Shown: piece by piece, positions 21,957 through 32,322 of the stretch
Numbering within the stretch: position 1 is the first letter of the stretch
How the letters are laid out: the number at the start of each line of letters is the position of its first letter
NCBI GenBank assembly: GCA_014843695.1
Contig: CM026397.1
Location: 49,860,221-49,924,220, forward strand
DNA: 64,000 bases
Direction of reading: 5' to 3'
Source of the DNA: Archivesica marissinica
Lineage: Eukaryota; Mollusca; Bivalvia; Venerida; Vesicomyidae
The notes under the pieces: generated by a model
Told to the model about the DNA's origin: nothing
What the model saw: the letters and a program-made list of their open reading frames with translations, nothing else
The model's database searches: none
Made by a program: the position numbers and the translations under genes

Positions 21957-24900
21957 ATAATGTTGATCATAACATTCACACGATAGACGGCCTTGACACA
22001 TTTCACGGCATGGGGATCATGGCAGCGTTCACCTCAGGGATAAACATGAACCGGAATATACCTCAAATTAATGTTACATCAGCCGACATTGTAGCTGTGG
22101 GGAAAATCGACATCATCTTTAAAGATCCAGTCCGATGTTTCCCAACTGTATTTGAAGCACTGTCACAATCAATTGCCCATGACAAGACATATAACATCGA
22201 CATACTGTGGAAAGTGTCTTGGCTGTTAAGACCGAACACCCCCCAGTGGAATGGCACCATGCAGTTGGTGCATACTGGTCACCACCCTGGAATATCGACA
22301 ACAATGTTCCTGCCAATGATCGATATGGATCCCAGTAATGACTCGTGCATATTATCCACGCTCTCATATGTTACGAAGCTGGCGTTGACATACAATGTGG
22401 ATCCTATCATTACATTTGACCAGCCATTGTGGTACAAGGCACAAATGATTGTGGACACACAACCACCAAACAGTTCGCTGAGGCGTATCATCTGTCGCCT
22501 CGGAGGTCTCCACATCCAGATGAGCTTCCTTGGTACCATTGGAACCATTATGACCGACTCCGGTCTCAAGGAGTTATTGGAGACCGTGTATGCCGAGAAC
22601 GTAGTTCCACATCTCCTGAGTGGAAAGGCCATCAGCAGAGCCATTCGTGGGCATTTACTGGCAGAGTCAGCCCTGTGTTCGCTGTTAGCAGCGAATATAT
22701 TCAATATTGAAATCCCTCATAATAGTAATAACCGAAAGGAGGATAATGATTCAGCTGTAGATGTATATAGTGTTGAAATAGAAGAGAATGACATAACTGA
22801 CAATGGATGTAACACTAATGTGGATGAAGAAATGAGTCAGAGTTGTGATGAAGGTGGTCTGGTGATTGCAAATGATGTAGTAGACATAAATAATAACAGT
22901 CCCAGTAAATCCCCAGGCGTAAATGGTGTTGAGCCAGACATGAATGCTGAGAATGCTGAAGATGATGAGTATGGGGACAATGAGCATGAGAACGACAATA
23001 GTTCACAGCTAGAAGAAGCGATGAAAGTTCTAGATGGCCTTTTAGCTGCGGAGGTAGACATTGAATCGGTTGTGAAATCTACATGTGTTGAACAAATGAA
23101 ATTCAAGATGCAGAAAGCCATTTCAAAAATGAAAGAAAGCCGAACAGCCCAGCTATGGCTCCAATACATATAATTGCTAGACACCCTTAAGGCATTTATA
23201 AAAGCAGAACGCACAGGTGATTGGAACCTTCACCTTCAGTCATTGTTAGAAATGCTACCATTTTTCGCTGCCACTGGCCACAACGCATATGCAAAATCAT
23301 CGTACATATATTTAAACAAAATGCTTGCTCTATTAATAACACACCCCATTGTTCACAGTATGTTCATGGAAGGTATGCATGTTGTACGAAGATCGGACCG
23401 ATACTGGGCTGGACTGTCAACGGACCTCATCATCGAGCAGATGCTTATGCGTAGTGTGAAGACAGTTGGAGCGTGTTCTGAAATTAACTACAAGATGCAA
23501 GAGCTAAGCGGACACAGGTATGAAACTAGTGAACAACACAAGGAATGTGGGGAGACCAGGCAAAGCAGAGACAGAGATGATATCAAAAAGATGGTAGATT
23601 TTCTTATGGATAGAAATCCATTTGAATCCACAGAAGAGTCATTGAGAAGTATAGCCAGTGGTGTAGTAGCCGGGGACAAGGTAAATGTGGACAAAGGGCG
23701 GGAAGTGGGCATGAACATTCTGAAAGATATGGAGGGGAAGAAAGTGGGTGACTTCAAGTTCAATAAGAAGGCCCAAGTAACCACTATGAGTGATAATGCT
23801 AGTGTCAGTATTGGTGGTGATGATGTGGAGATTGACCCACAGCTTCTTTTCCAGTGATTGGTTGCTGCTGCCCAGGGCGCTGTACCAATAGAAGATCTAT
23901 ATAATTTCTTTGCATATGAGCTATGTACCTATCCGCCTTCCTTGTTCGAGAGCAAACAACTATTGAGACAGGCCAATAAAGCAACACTAGCACAGGAACT
24001 AACAAAACAGTTACTGACTGATGACAGTGTCCCTGACCAACAACAGGAAATAATATATGTAATTGATGGCGGTTGCCTTATTCAAAGACTCAACTGGCCA
24101 AGAGGCAGAACATATAATGAGATATGTTCAATGTACATAAAGTATGTAAGAGATAACTACACCAACAGTCATATTGTGTTTGATGGCTATATAGCTGGTC
24201 CATCTACTAAAGATAACACCCACATAAGATGTACTGGTGGACGTGTTGGGGCTGAGGTCAGGGTTCAAGAAGACTTAACCATGAATACAAAGAAGCAAAA
24301 CTTCTTATTGAATTCTAAGAATAAACAAAGGTTTATAGACATGCTAGCTAGTAAGCTAGAAGATTCTGGCATTGAAGTCACTCAAGCAAACACAGACGCA
24401 GACTATGATATCGTCATGATGGCCATAGACTGTTCGAAGTATATGAACACTGTGGTGGTTGGTGAAGATACTGATCTGTTAGTATTACTGTGCCATTATG
24501 CAGAGGACCATGGCTACTCCATTCATCTCAACAGTGAAGGACGTAGAAAAAAGTCTGTAAACATACTAGGGTTAAAGAATAACCTAGGTGAGGTAGTATG
24601 TAAATATATCTTGTTTATTCACGCATTACTGGGATGCGATATGGTATCAAGACCATACGGCATTGGTAAACTTGCAGCGTTAAGGCTAATAAAGAAGTCG
24701 GCAAGCTTCAGAGAATGTGCTGAACAATTTGATAAACTTCCCCATGAAGTATCACACAGCGAGATCCTGAAAACTGGAGAAAACGCACTCATTCTCACCT
24801 ACACAGAAAATGAGGTTGAATCTATCAATGAACTCAGAATGAGATTATTCCTGGACAAAACAGCAAGAAACTCTGTATCAATTGACCCTAAAACATTACC

Positions 24901-25135
24901 ACCAACACATAGTGCAACCATATATCATTCATTGCGAGTATACCATCAAATACTGCAATGGAAAGGGTTGGAAGAAGATCCTTGTGATTATGGTTGGGTG
25001 TTATCACATGGCATATTGATTCCCAGATTGTCAGACATGCCCCCAGCACCTGCCAACATTCTAAAAGTTGTCCGATGTGGATGCAAGACAGGTTGTCGTA
25101 GTATGTCCTGCAGCTGCAGAAAGCTTGGTCTCTGA
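21957..25135 (+). pseudogene. Academ-like transposase/XPG nuclease gene, last large exon
   Basis: One continuous frame from a splice acceptor (TTCACTGTTTAAG|AT) to TGA at 25133-25135, broken by TAA (23171-23173) and TGA (23855-23857). N-terminal part: DNVDHN then FHGMGIMAAFTSG, followed by an Asp/Asn/Glu-rich linker (about 22735-23010). The last 425 codons carry the five acidic clusters of the XPG/FEN1 nuclease fold: YVIDGG (24050s), VFDGY (24178-24192), TDADYD (24395-24412), GEDTD (24461-24475), LLGCD..GIGK (24629-24670). The tail is a Cys cluster (CGCKTGC, CSC) cut by the stop. One base away in another frame the cluster resumes (NCTTVCRNCDGLC), so a frameshift ended the gene early. Upstream exons expected for the family are not seen. 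Non-functional as it stands. Confidence 0.75.
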
Positions 25136-25975
25136 ATTGTACAACAGTGTGTCGCAACTGTGATGGACTTTGCTCCAATCAACCAGAAATAGCAGAGTAC
25201 TGACAAAATCAAACACTGATCCAATGAGTAGAATATGACCCAAGATAATATTAACAGCATTGCTAAAATATTAATCAGCTGCTAGAAATCTTAATTACAG
25301 TGAAGATATTCTAGATTTGCTATAGAAATACATTGTGGATATTGGCATATTGAATGAGCATTTCTCCTAATTATATATACATATAATGTATATACGTGTA
25401 TACTGTATACAATATACTTCTCTCTTGTAATATAATATACACTGAGTGGACATGTGATCAATGTATAAACTGCAATGTATCAATTGTATGTATTTTAATT
25501 CATGTGTTATACACTAAGTTTATAGAGTTAGGTATGCTTCCAACATTCAGATTATATATGTATACCCATCATGACAAGATGTTATTTTATCTCATTTTAT
25601 AGACATCTGACCTCAATTTGTAACCTTAACCTTAAATATACTTACCATATTGCTTATGTTTATAACTTCGTCTGGAGTTATCTTAAATATTAGAATGAAA
25701 TATATGAGCTACCAATAATTAGAAATGAAAGTATGGCGCATATCCATATTTTATTGAATTTTTGTAACTTTGACCTTGAAATGTGACCTTGACCTTTCAT
25801 ATACAGACAAAAAATAACATTATCATATTCTTCCTAAGGTGGTTAATATATGTGTGTAGTTTGTTCAAAATCCATTAAGCGGTTTTGGAGATATGATATT
25901 ATTCCAGAAATTCCCCATGAAAATATCAAAAAAGTCAAAAAATGCCCCAATTTTTTTCCCCGGACCGGAACTTTT
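25136..25975. other. 3' non-coding part of the Academ-like element
   Basis: No coding. It includes the out-of-frame remainder of the Cys cluster (to about 25203), AT-rich sequence, and at 25770-25799 two TGACCTTGA/TGACCTT motifs (nuclear-receptor half-site form). The ends belong to the element by position only. Confidence 0.5.
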
Positions 25976-26079
25976 GGGAACTTTGTGATTTAGGATAGCC
26001 TATACTATTTCCAGCTTATATGCAAAACAATCATTTCTGTGCCACAAATGTCCCAGTCAAATCTCAGCTGCTCTGCCTA
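25976..26079 (-). repeat. Right terminal inverted repeat of the Academ-like element
   Basis: GGGAACTTTGTG, TCATTTCTGTGCCACAAATG, TCCCAGT and CAGCTGCTCTGCCTA, the inverse of 21296-21420. Confidence 0.75.
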
Positions 26080-26194
26080 ATAGTTTTCCAGCAACATTAG
26101 TTATTGCAGCTTATATCTTAATTTCTATGGAAATTGTACTAGTTTCCGTTTACATGTTTCATATTGCTATTTCATGTTTTAATTTGTTGTTTCA

Positions 26195-26418
26195 TTTTGG
26201 GGCTATATCGCAGGCGGGCAGTTTACCTAACAACACATTTCCTGGGCAGACCACAGCGGTTAACCATTACTTAGGCGCACCAACCTCCGTAAGAAACCCC
26301 AACTGTTTTATATAAATGAGACACGGCCTGAGCGGGGCTCGAATCCATGACAATCAGTGATGCTAGGTTACAGTGGCATACAAGTTAGCGACCGTAACCA
26401 CTCGACCACGGAGGCTTA
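26195..26418 (-). mobile_element. SINE-D copy, nearly full length
   Basis: GGGCTATATCGCAGGCGGGC, CAGCGGTTAACCATTAC, CCTCCGTAAGAAAC, B box GGGGCTCGAATCC (minus GGATTCGAGCCCC) and head GTAACCACTCGACCACGG. Confidence 0.85.
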
Positions 26419-26476
26419 TACCTATTGCAATACTAATCGTTGTATTATGTACAAAATAAATTATGTATGTTTGTAT

Positions 26477-26657
26477 TACAGTCAAACCTGTCTTTGCAGC
26501 CAGCAAAAGGAATTACAGAAAGTGGCTGTTTAGCACAGGTGGTTGCTTAATAGAGGTCAAATATATAACAAAGCAACATTTTGGGAATCTTGAAACTGTC
26601 TGCTTAATACAGGTTGGCTGCTTAATGGAGGTGACCATTAACACATGTTTGACTGTA
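26477..26657. mobile_element. pogo/Tigger-like MITE
   Basis: TA|CAGTCAAACCTGTCTTTG at left and ACACATGTTTGACTG|TA at right: short inverted ends with TA on both sides. Inner repeats TGCTTAATAGAGG/TGCTTAATGGAGG. CAGTCAAACCTG-type ends are typical of pogo/Tigger elements. Confidence 0.7.
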
Positions 26658-26659
26658 TA

Positions 26660-27560
26660 CATGTATTCGCTGTTCTGTAGCCTGGGAACAGGCGTTTATA
26701 TATTTTGCCTCGTCAGTCATACAAATATAAATATACCATTAATTGGGCCGTATTGAGTTTCTGATACTATCATTTTGCCGGAAGTAAATTAGTGATCGAC
26801 AGACTGGAACTCAGGCCAGCTGTTCCACATTGAGGGTCAATAAAGAATCTGTCTACATGTATATATAATTATTTGTTATTTCGGTCATTTACAATTTATC
26901 CCCCATTAACACGCCCCAATGTCATGACACACTATTGAGTAATGGGATCTGTCGCACATTGTAAGGTAAATAGTGGATCATTCTGGCCAGGGGAGATGTT
27001 ACCGGGCCCACTTAGAGCTCAAAATAGAGCTCAACTTATACAACCCGGTTTTGTTAATATGTCTAGTCAAGAACACACAAATGCACCCATTATTAGATTA
27101 GCTGCCAAAACCTGTTTTAGTATTTTACAACGACGTACCTCTTATCTTTGTAAATAATGCCTATTGAGTGTTTTATATGTCGTCTTCATATTTTATTACA
27201 ACTGAAAAGCATTTGCTAATTAGGCTAATCCCAATCTGATTGGAATTGGTATTTGATCTTTTAAAACATTTTTTTAAAACATTGCGCAGTAGTGCTTATT
27301 TTGCTTTCAGCATTTTTCATTCCATTACATCTTAATAAGATTTTAAATTTCAATTAGCGACTGCTTTTCAGCTTTATCTCACACATGTAGTTATCACATG
27401 TACATATATATATATATAGTGCAATATGTTATAGATGAATGATGTATATATACATAGTCTCTTGTAACTCTGAATTAAGTGGCAATGCACTTTTTAATAT
27501 GTAAACTATATTTTCATTTACAAGTTTAGCTATGAAATATCGTAAGATAAAAAAGCATAT
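26660..27560. other. Unassigned intronic sequence
   Basis: Contains GGGAACAGGCGTTTATATAT..TGGGCCGTATTGAGTTTCTG near 26688-26790, which recurs at 37795-37930, so a further dispersed repeat. Otherwise AT-rich with an (AT)n run at 27405. No coding seen. Confidence 0.4.
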
Positions 27561-27569
27561 AAAGTGTGT

Positions 27570-27735
27570 GTGTTTGTTTATTATAGTGTCACCCCTATTT
27601 AAAGGGCCAGCCATTTCTGACTTATGAGACACCCCCTTTTTTGTTATGAACAACAGTATATCCCGAATCCTATGCTTGTATGATAGGCGCCAAGCTGGTA
27701 GGCAATCGGTAACCATTATTTAACTATAGCTGGCG
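27570..27735 (-). mobile_element. SINE-F copy, headless
   Basis: ATAGTGTCACCCCTATTTAA, GGCCAGCCATTTCTGAC, GGCAATCGGTAACCATTAT; matches 15150-15300 but stops before the tRNA-like head. Confidence 0.75.
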
Positions 27736-27837
27736 AACTACCAACCGAAATTACCAACAAACAACACTTTTGATTCGCTTAATTATGCAATTTGTCATGC
27801 TCCATGGTGATCTTCTGTGCTCATGAGCTAACACTGA

Positions 27838-28063
27838 TAATACACATTTATTTGAGCTCGATTGCGAAACAAGTTCTTACAACTTATGTTAATCACTCTT
27901 GAGACCTCATTCCTGATGGAATCCATCGCCTCGAGGAAGAGAGAAGAGGTAGTGTGGAATTTAAATCCATTGCCTAGGTGCACACTCTTAAAGGCTTCCG
28001 CGGGGCACGAACTCCGGGCCTTTCGCACCTGAAGTGAACACGCTACCACTGCGCTATCACGAC
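27838..28063 (-). mobile_element. SINE-B copy, full length
   Basis: ATTTGAGCTCGATTGCGAAAC, CTCATTCCTGATGGAATCC, GGGGCACGAACTCCGGGCC, ACTGCGCTATCACGACG. Confidence 0.85.
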
Positions 28064-28184
28064 GATTTATCATTGAAGGTATTTAATACCATCGAAATAT
28101 TAACACTATACTAGTTAAAGGCAACAACACGCACTAGTTTTGTACATATTCTATACATGCATTGTTAACCAAATTGAAATCGCT

Positions 28185-28272
28185 TGTGCATACAGCATAG
28201 AGCCAGATCCGTCTGATCAGGCTCTATGCTGTTTGCTATTCGGATAGTGGAGCTAAAACAATTTATTCGACA
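28185..28272. repeat. Hairpin-bearing MITE fragment
   Basis: ACAGCATAGAGCC at 28191 is inverted as GGCTCTATGCTGT at 28220-28232 around a GATC-containing loop. It ends GGTTAAGGGTTAA. Confidence 0.5.
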
Positions 28273-28394
28273 GGTTAAGGGTTAATAATATCCAACACTG
28301 ACAGCATGAATTGCACTATTACAAATTGTTTATGTAAACATGATAATAGTAATTAAAACACTGTCGTGGCGTCATACCTTTGTACTAGTAGTCC

Positions 28395-28661
28395 ATTATT
28401 ATTAATATGCATAGGCACAACTGTGAGATATAACGGTAAATATGTACCATAGATGTTGTTATTCAGGATACACGCGTTTTCTTACGCATGTATTTTGACC
28501 CTTATTACAGTATTTTGCTACGTCGTATACGACCCTTGTTTATTAGTTGAAATGCTCAGAATTCTATGCAACTATTTTGGAAAAAATTATACCATATATT
28601 ATAATGGGAAATTACATTCTGTAGAAATTTGCCCTTTTCACCAATGTAGCGTCACTTTATG
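28395..28661. mobile_element. TTAA-ended element, partial
   Basis: GTGAGATATAACGGTAAATA, GTCGTATACGACCC, TTAGTTGAAATGCTCAG and CACCAATGTAGCGTCAC, in the order of 45770-46005. Confidence 0.7.
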
Positions 28662-28710
28662 ACTTATGGATACAATAATTGAAAAAGAATGTATTTCATT
28701 AGTTTTTAAA

Positions 28711-28936
28711 ACGCAGGTTCGATCCCCCGTCTGACCCTAATAAAATGAACAGTCTTTCAGATGGGTCGGTCGGTGCTTTACACCGTGCACGTAAAAGAAC
28801 CAGAATAGACTCTGGAATGGGTCGCTGTCTGTATCATTGCACTATCCTCCAAAAATCTAACATGACTTAATCTCTTCAGGAGGCGTCGCTCATATGGGCA
28901 ACCGGTAGCGACGATAAATAAACGTAAAACATACAG
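28711..28936 (+). mobile_element. SINE-A copy, 5'-truncated
   Basis: Starts inside the head at GCAGGTTCGATCCCC. Body and tail normal, with a 10-bp gap after GATGGGTCGG. Confidence 0.85.
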
Positions 28937-29178
28937 TTTTTAAAACTTGAACACGGCTGTGTTTCTTTTCTGAATACAGTGTGTCCTTTTGGAATGAATG
29001 TTTGACAACAAGAATATTATTTATGTAATTCACGGTTGTGCTGCACCAGACGATATTGTCAGTTATTATACAATGACAAGAGTGTTTTATTTTGAGACCG
29101 CGCTTTGACAGGAATTCCACTAATTTCAGGTAAACAAATCAATATTTATACCACATGTGGACTTTCGGGGGAATGTCA

Positions 29179-29665
29179 TTAAAGCGACACTACATCAGTG
29201 AAAACACAAATTTCTACAGAATGTATTTTCCTATTATATGGTATACTTTTTTTGAGTACTGAGTATTTCAACTAATAAACAAACGTCGTATACGCGGTTT
29301 GTTGACATAACAAAATAATGTAAACATACATGCGTAATACAACTAATGTATCCTGAATAACACGATTTATGGTACATATTTACCGTTATATCTCACATTT
29401 GTGCCTATTTATTTGTAGATTATTCTTAGTTAAATTAACTCTAAACGACATTATCTCGCGTTTAGTATTGACTCCGATGACACACAAACGTCAATTCAGG
29501 AGCATGGACGACAGTTACATGAAATTATACTTTCAATCCACAAAAACACTGTTTATTGATTTATTGTTAAGAGTTCGAATGTATTCGGAAGAATTTGTAG
29601 TAGCAATGCATTTATACGTGAAAAACTGCATTTGATTTGCTTTTTGCGATGTAATGTCGCTTTAA
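29179..29665. mobile_element. TTAA-ended element, complete
   Basis: TTAAAGCGACACTACATCAG at left and TTTTTGCGATGTAATGTCGC plus TTTAA at right. Both halves match other copies, so this is a good reference for the family. The 88-codon frame inside has no recognised domain. Confidence 0.85.
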
Positions 29666-29796
29666 TAAGTCAACAGTAGATTCATACAAAACGAAACGTC
29701 ACAGTTTGGAAATCATTTCGCCGCTGATTGGATTAGAAGCTAGAACTGAAAGTGTAAGTCTTGTTATATGTGAGTCATGTATCATACAGATCTATC

Positions 29797-30044
29797 TGCG
29801 AATTCAGGGATCGCAGGTTCGATCCCCCGTCTGACAATAATAATATTAACAGTCATCCAGATGGGACTTAAAACCGAGGTCTCGTGTCGGTGCTTTACAT
29901 GTAAAAGAGCAAGAGGAGATTCGGGAATGGGTATCTATCTGTATCATAGGACTATCCTCCAAAACTCTAAACTGATTAATCTCTTCAGGAGCTGTCGCTC
30001 ATATGGGCAACCGGTAGCGACGATAAATAAACGTAAAACACACA
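29797..30044 (+). mobile_element. SINE-A copy, 5'-truncated
   Basis: Starts GAATTCAGGGATCGCAGG. The rest is canonical to CGTAAAACACAC. Confidence 0.85.
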
Positions 30045-30134
30045 AAATACAGATTAATAAATGAACCCCAAAACCGATCGGACAATGATTCATCTGCACC
30101 GGGCGATGCGACGAACTCTTTACGCTGAGCCTCA

Positions 30135-30346
30135 ATGGTGAACTGTATACTGTTTCCGCCTCGTAATCGAGAGGTTGCGAGTATGAACTCTGCCAGAACC
30201 ATGGTGGTGTTGTCCTTAGGCAAGACACTTAAATCCACATTGTCTCTTGCCTCTCTCTCTCTCATGACGATGGGTTTCACAGGGAATGCGGTCTCGAGAG
30301 AGACGAGATTAATGCTGTCTGAACTTGTTTAGCAATCGAGCTAAAA
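30135..30346 (+). mobile_element. SINE-B-related copy with a different head
   Basis: GTCCTTAGGCAAGACACTTA, GATGGGTTTCACAGGGAATG, CGGTCTCGAGAG and GCAATCGAGCTAAAAC follow the SINE-B body, but the 5' part (GCCTCGTAATCGAGAGG) is not the usual head. Confidence 0.65.
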
Positions 30347-30430
30347 CGGAATATGTATCAGCTAATTCAAGGATTCGTACAATATTAACTATTTATAAAT
30401 CTACGAAATTATCAGAAACGTAAGCTTTAC

Positions 30431-30588
30431 CTGTCGAACAGTGCAGTCGCAGTGTATTTGGGCGGGTCTGTCTCCACATGATCGTCTTCCGTATTGCAGC
30501 TGTGACCGCGGGCCCCTTCAGAACTCCCTGTAGAATGATCAAGATCGACACGCCCCGATGGACATGCATGTTTCTCCGATCCTTCCAT
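30431..30588 (-). CDS. Unknown acidic protein, exon 1 (start codon)
   Basis: Minus-strand ATG at 30588 in good context (A at -3, G at +4: GCATTATGG). 52 codons beginning MEGSEKHACPSGRVDLDHS and ending YTATALFD, then donor GACAG|GTAAAG. It ends after two codon bases, exactly the phase needed by exon 2 at 20353 (AG|T gives Ser). The piece is hydrophilic and acidic, with no signal peptide or membrane segment, like exon 2. Full model: four exons, 391 aa, no recognised domain, probably intracellular. Intron 1 is about 10 kb and contains the first exon of the C1q gene on the other strand. Confidence 0.65.
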
Positions 30589-30716
30589 AATGCTTAGAAA
30601 ATCAGCAATTTTTATATTGATTATTCGATCCTTACTGTTTCGTCTGCGTGTTGTAATGTGTCAGGTCATGTATATTACGTGTACTGCATTCTAATGTTTC
30701 AAAACGCAGTCAAGCA

Positions 30717-30739
30717 CTGATTGGTCCGTGGAGCACGTG
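30717..30739 (-). promoter_or_regulatory. CCAAT box and CACGTG E-box upstream of the minus-strand gene
   Basis: GGACCAATCAG reads on the minus strand at about 30717-30727 and CACGTG at 30734-30739, some 130-150 bp upstream of the exon 1 ATG. Position and form fit a promoter; this is inference only. Confidence 0.35.
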
Positions 30740-30959
30740 CTTCCCGTGAATGACAGCTGTTCCGATATTAATATGGTCGAGTATGTCCTTCGTGACAGCG
30801 CTACACATGATCTATTTCAAGACTTGTTTTCTTACGTCGCAGTACCTCTAGCCGTTGTACGCGGCGTGTTTATACTTCAATGAATGGCCCGCACTTCACT
30901 GTGTTCACATATCAACAAACTTTACAATAAAAACTTTGTTTTAAAAATGATAAAAAAAC

Positions 30960-31100
30960 GTCGATTGTACTGCGGCTATTATTGGTGAAGAAAGTCACCG
31001 GCTGCCCCTCCGAGCAGTGTAGACACGAGTAGCCACCCGTGTAGAATCACCGACCTTCTGCAAGCCAACTGGGTAGCTCCATCACTTAAAATAGTCCAGG
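30960..31100 (-). mobile_element. SINE-E fragment
   Basis: GCGGCTATTATTGGTGAAG, CGGCTGCCCCTCCGAGCAG, CACCGACCTTCTGCAAGCC. Confidence 0.65.
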
Positions 31101-31259
31101 CACATAATACATGACTATAACATATAACAAATGCACCTACCAACACACTGTTTAAATGTCCCCGTGAAGCACGCATGAAAGGTACACATTATATGTTCAC
31201 GCTCATTTTGCATGACTCTCACAGAACACCTGCACAATTGGCCAGCATGTTTAAACTTA

Positions 31260-31490
31260 GTTTATACAAATGCATTTGAGCTCGATTGCGAAACAAGTTC
31301 TTAAAACTTATATTAATCACTCTCGAGACCTCATTCCTGATGGAATCCATCACCACGAGGGAGAGAGGAGTGGCACGTGGAATTTAAATGCCTTGCCTAA
31401 GGGCACAATCGTAACGGCACCAGTGGTGCTCGAACTCGGTGAATTTCGCACATGAAGCGAACGCACAACCGCTGAGCTATCACGACTTCC
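31260..31490 (-). mobile_element. SINE-B copy, full length, just before C1q exon 2
   Basis: ATTTGAGCTCGATTGCGAAAC, CTGATGGAATCCATCACC, GTGGTGCTCGAACTCGG, GAGCTATCACGACTTCC. It ends about 60 bp from the C1q acceptor. Confidence 0.85.
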
Positions 31491-31551
31491 ACAACTTGTT
31501 TAAACTTAGAAACCTTGTTACATTGTTTAATTTCCGGTTTTACTTTTCCAG

Positions 31552-31958
31552 CTAAGTCACCGATCGTTGCTTTCAGAGCGCAACTCAGCAACACAGTTGG
31601 AACAGATTCATCTGGCCAGGTGATTGTATTCGACCAAGTGGACTTGAACCTTGGTAACGCTTACAGTGCTCGACACGGTTACTTCACAGCGCCATTCAAC
31701 GGAACCTACATATTCTCCATGACACTAGGTAACCCCAACGGCAAACCAGGGGCGATGTCCTTGAAGAAGAACGGAGACGGAATCGCTTATGTCATCGCTG
31801 GACACACGATGGGGTGGAATATTGGTGGAGTTTCCACAGTGGCATCACTTTTAGTTGGCGATGAAGTGTGGATAGAAGGGGAAGGGCATATAGCGGGGGA
31901 ATATCGTACAGCGAGTTCTCACACCGTGTTCTCTAGTGTACTGGTACATGCGTACTAA
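31552..31958 (+). CDS. Secreted C1q-domain protein, exon 2 (C1q domain)
   Basis: Acceptor GGTTTTACTTTTCCAG precedes 31552. Encodes the globular C1q domain to the stop at 31956-31958: SPIVAFRAQLSNTVG (strand A motif AFxA), VIVFDQVDLNLGNAYS, then the signature HGYFTAPFNGTYIFSMTLGN (pattern G-x-F-x-A-P-x-x-G-x-Y-x-F), further strands with GDEVWIEGEG, and a C-terminal FSSVLVHAY, the usual FSGxLL-type end. About 133 residues, the normal domain length. No collagen repeat is present; a coiled coil from exon 1 replaces it, as in most bivalve C1q-domain proteins. Likely forms secreted trimers for ligand recognition. An AATAAA at 31960-31965 begins right after the stop; others follow to about 32020. 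Confidence 0.9.
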
Positions 31959-31959
31959 T

Positions 31960-31965
31960 AATAAA
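31960..31965 (+). terminator. Candidate polyadenylation signal AATAAA
   Basis: The first AATAAA is two bases after the stop, with several more at 31997-32020. The later ones are better placed for a 3' UTR; the exact cleavage site cannot be read. Confidence 0.4.
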
Positions 31966-32322
31966 ACAAATGCTAACAAATAATAGTAATAATAATAAAT
32001 AATAAATAATAATAATAAAGACTTTATTTAACGAGAGAACTCATTTGAACAATTAAGTCAATCTACCATGAGGCCATCAACAAATTAAAACATGAAATAG
32101 CATAATGAAACATGTAAACTATGACCAGTAAAACTTTCATAGGAAATAAGAAATAAGATTTATTTTAGTATCAACAACTAGTAACATTTGAGATGGTAAT
32201 AGTTCAAACTATATTGTTATGCCTTATGTCTAGTGTAGCAATTGTACATGTAGTTTCTTTGCCGTTATTTGAACATGTTAGTAAGATCCCACTCTTTCTG
32301 TTGCCATGGACACACATTAACA

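Larger units (their letters stand above)
21296..26079 (+). mobile_element. Academ-like DNA transposon with XPG/FEN1-type nuclease, decayed
   Basis: The two ends are inverted: TAGGCAGAGCAGCTG at 21296 and CAGCTGCTCTGCCTA at 26065-26079. Similarity continues inward (ACTGGGACATTT, ACAGAAATGA, AAAGTTCCC) for about 100-125 bp with gaps. ATA flanks both ends (21293-21295 and 26080-26082), a possible 3-bp target duplication. The internal gene encodes an XPG/FEN1-like nuclease plus a cysteine cluster. As I recall, Academ elements combine a cysteine-rich transposase, an XPG nuclease, often a helicase, and 3-4 bp duplications. No helicase is seen here, so the copy is probably internally deleted. It sits in the C1q intron, same strand, and antisense in intron 1 of the unknown gene. 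Confidence 0.7.

Noticed and set aside
22063..22704. Minus-strand frames of 65-141 codons
   Set aside because: Shadows of the plus-strand nuclease gene; no domain or splice signal.
23855..23857. In-frame TGA as a selenocysteine codon
   Set aside because: A TAA also breaks the same frame 228 codons upstream and a frameshift follows, so decay is the simpler reading; no SECIS-like hairpin was recognised.
27000..27157. Frame reading LIQPGFVNMSSQEHTNAPIIR
   Set aside because: Too short and without recognisable family; no splice context that I could support.
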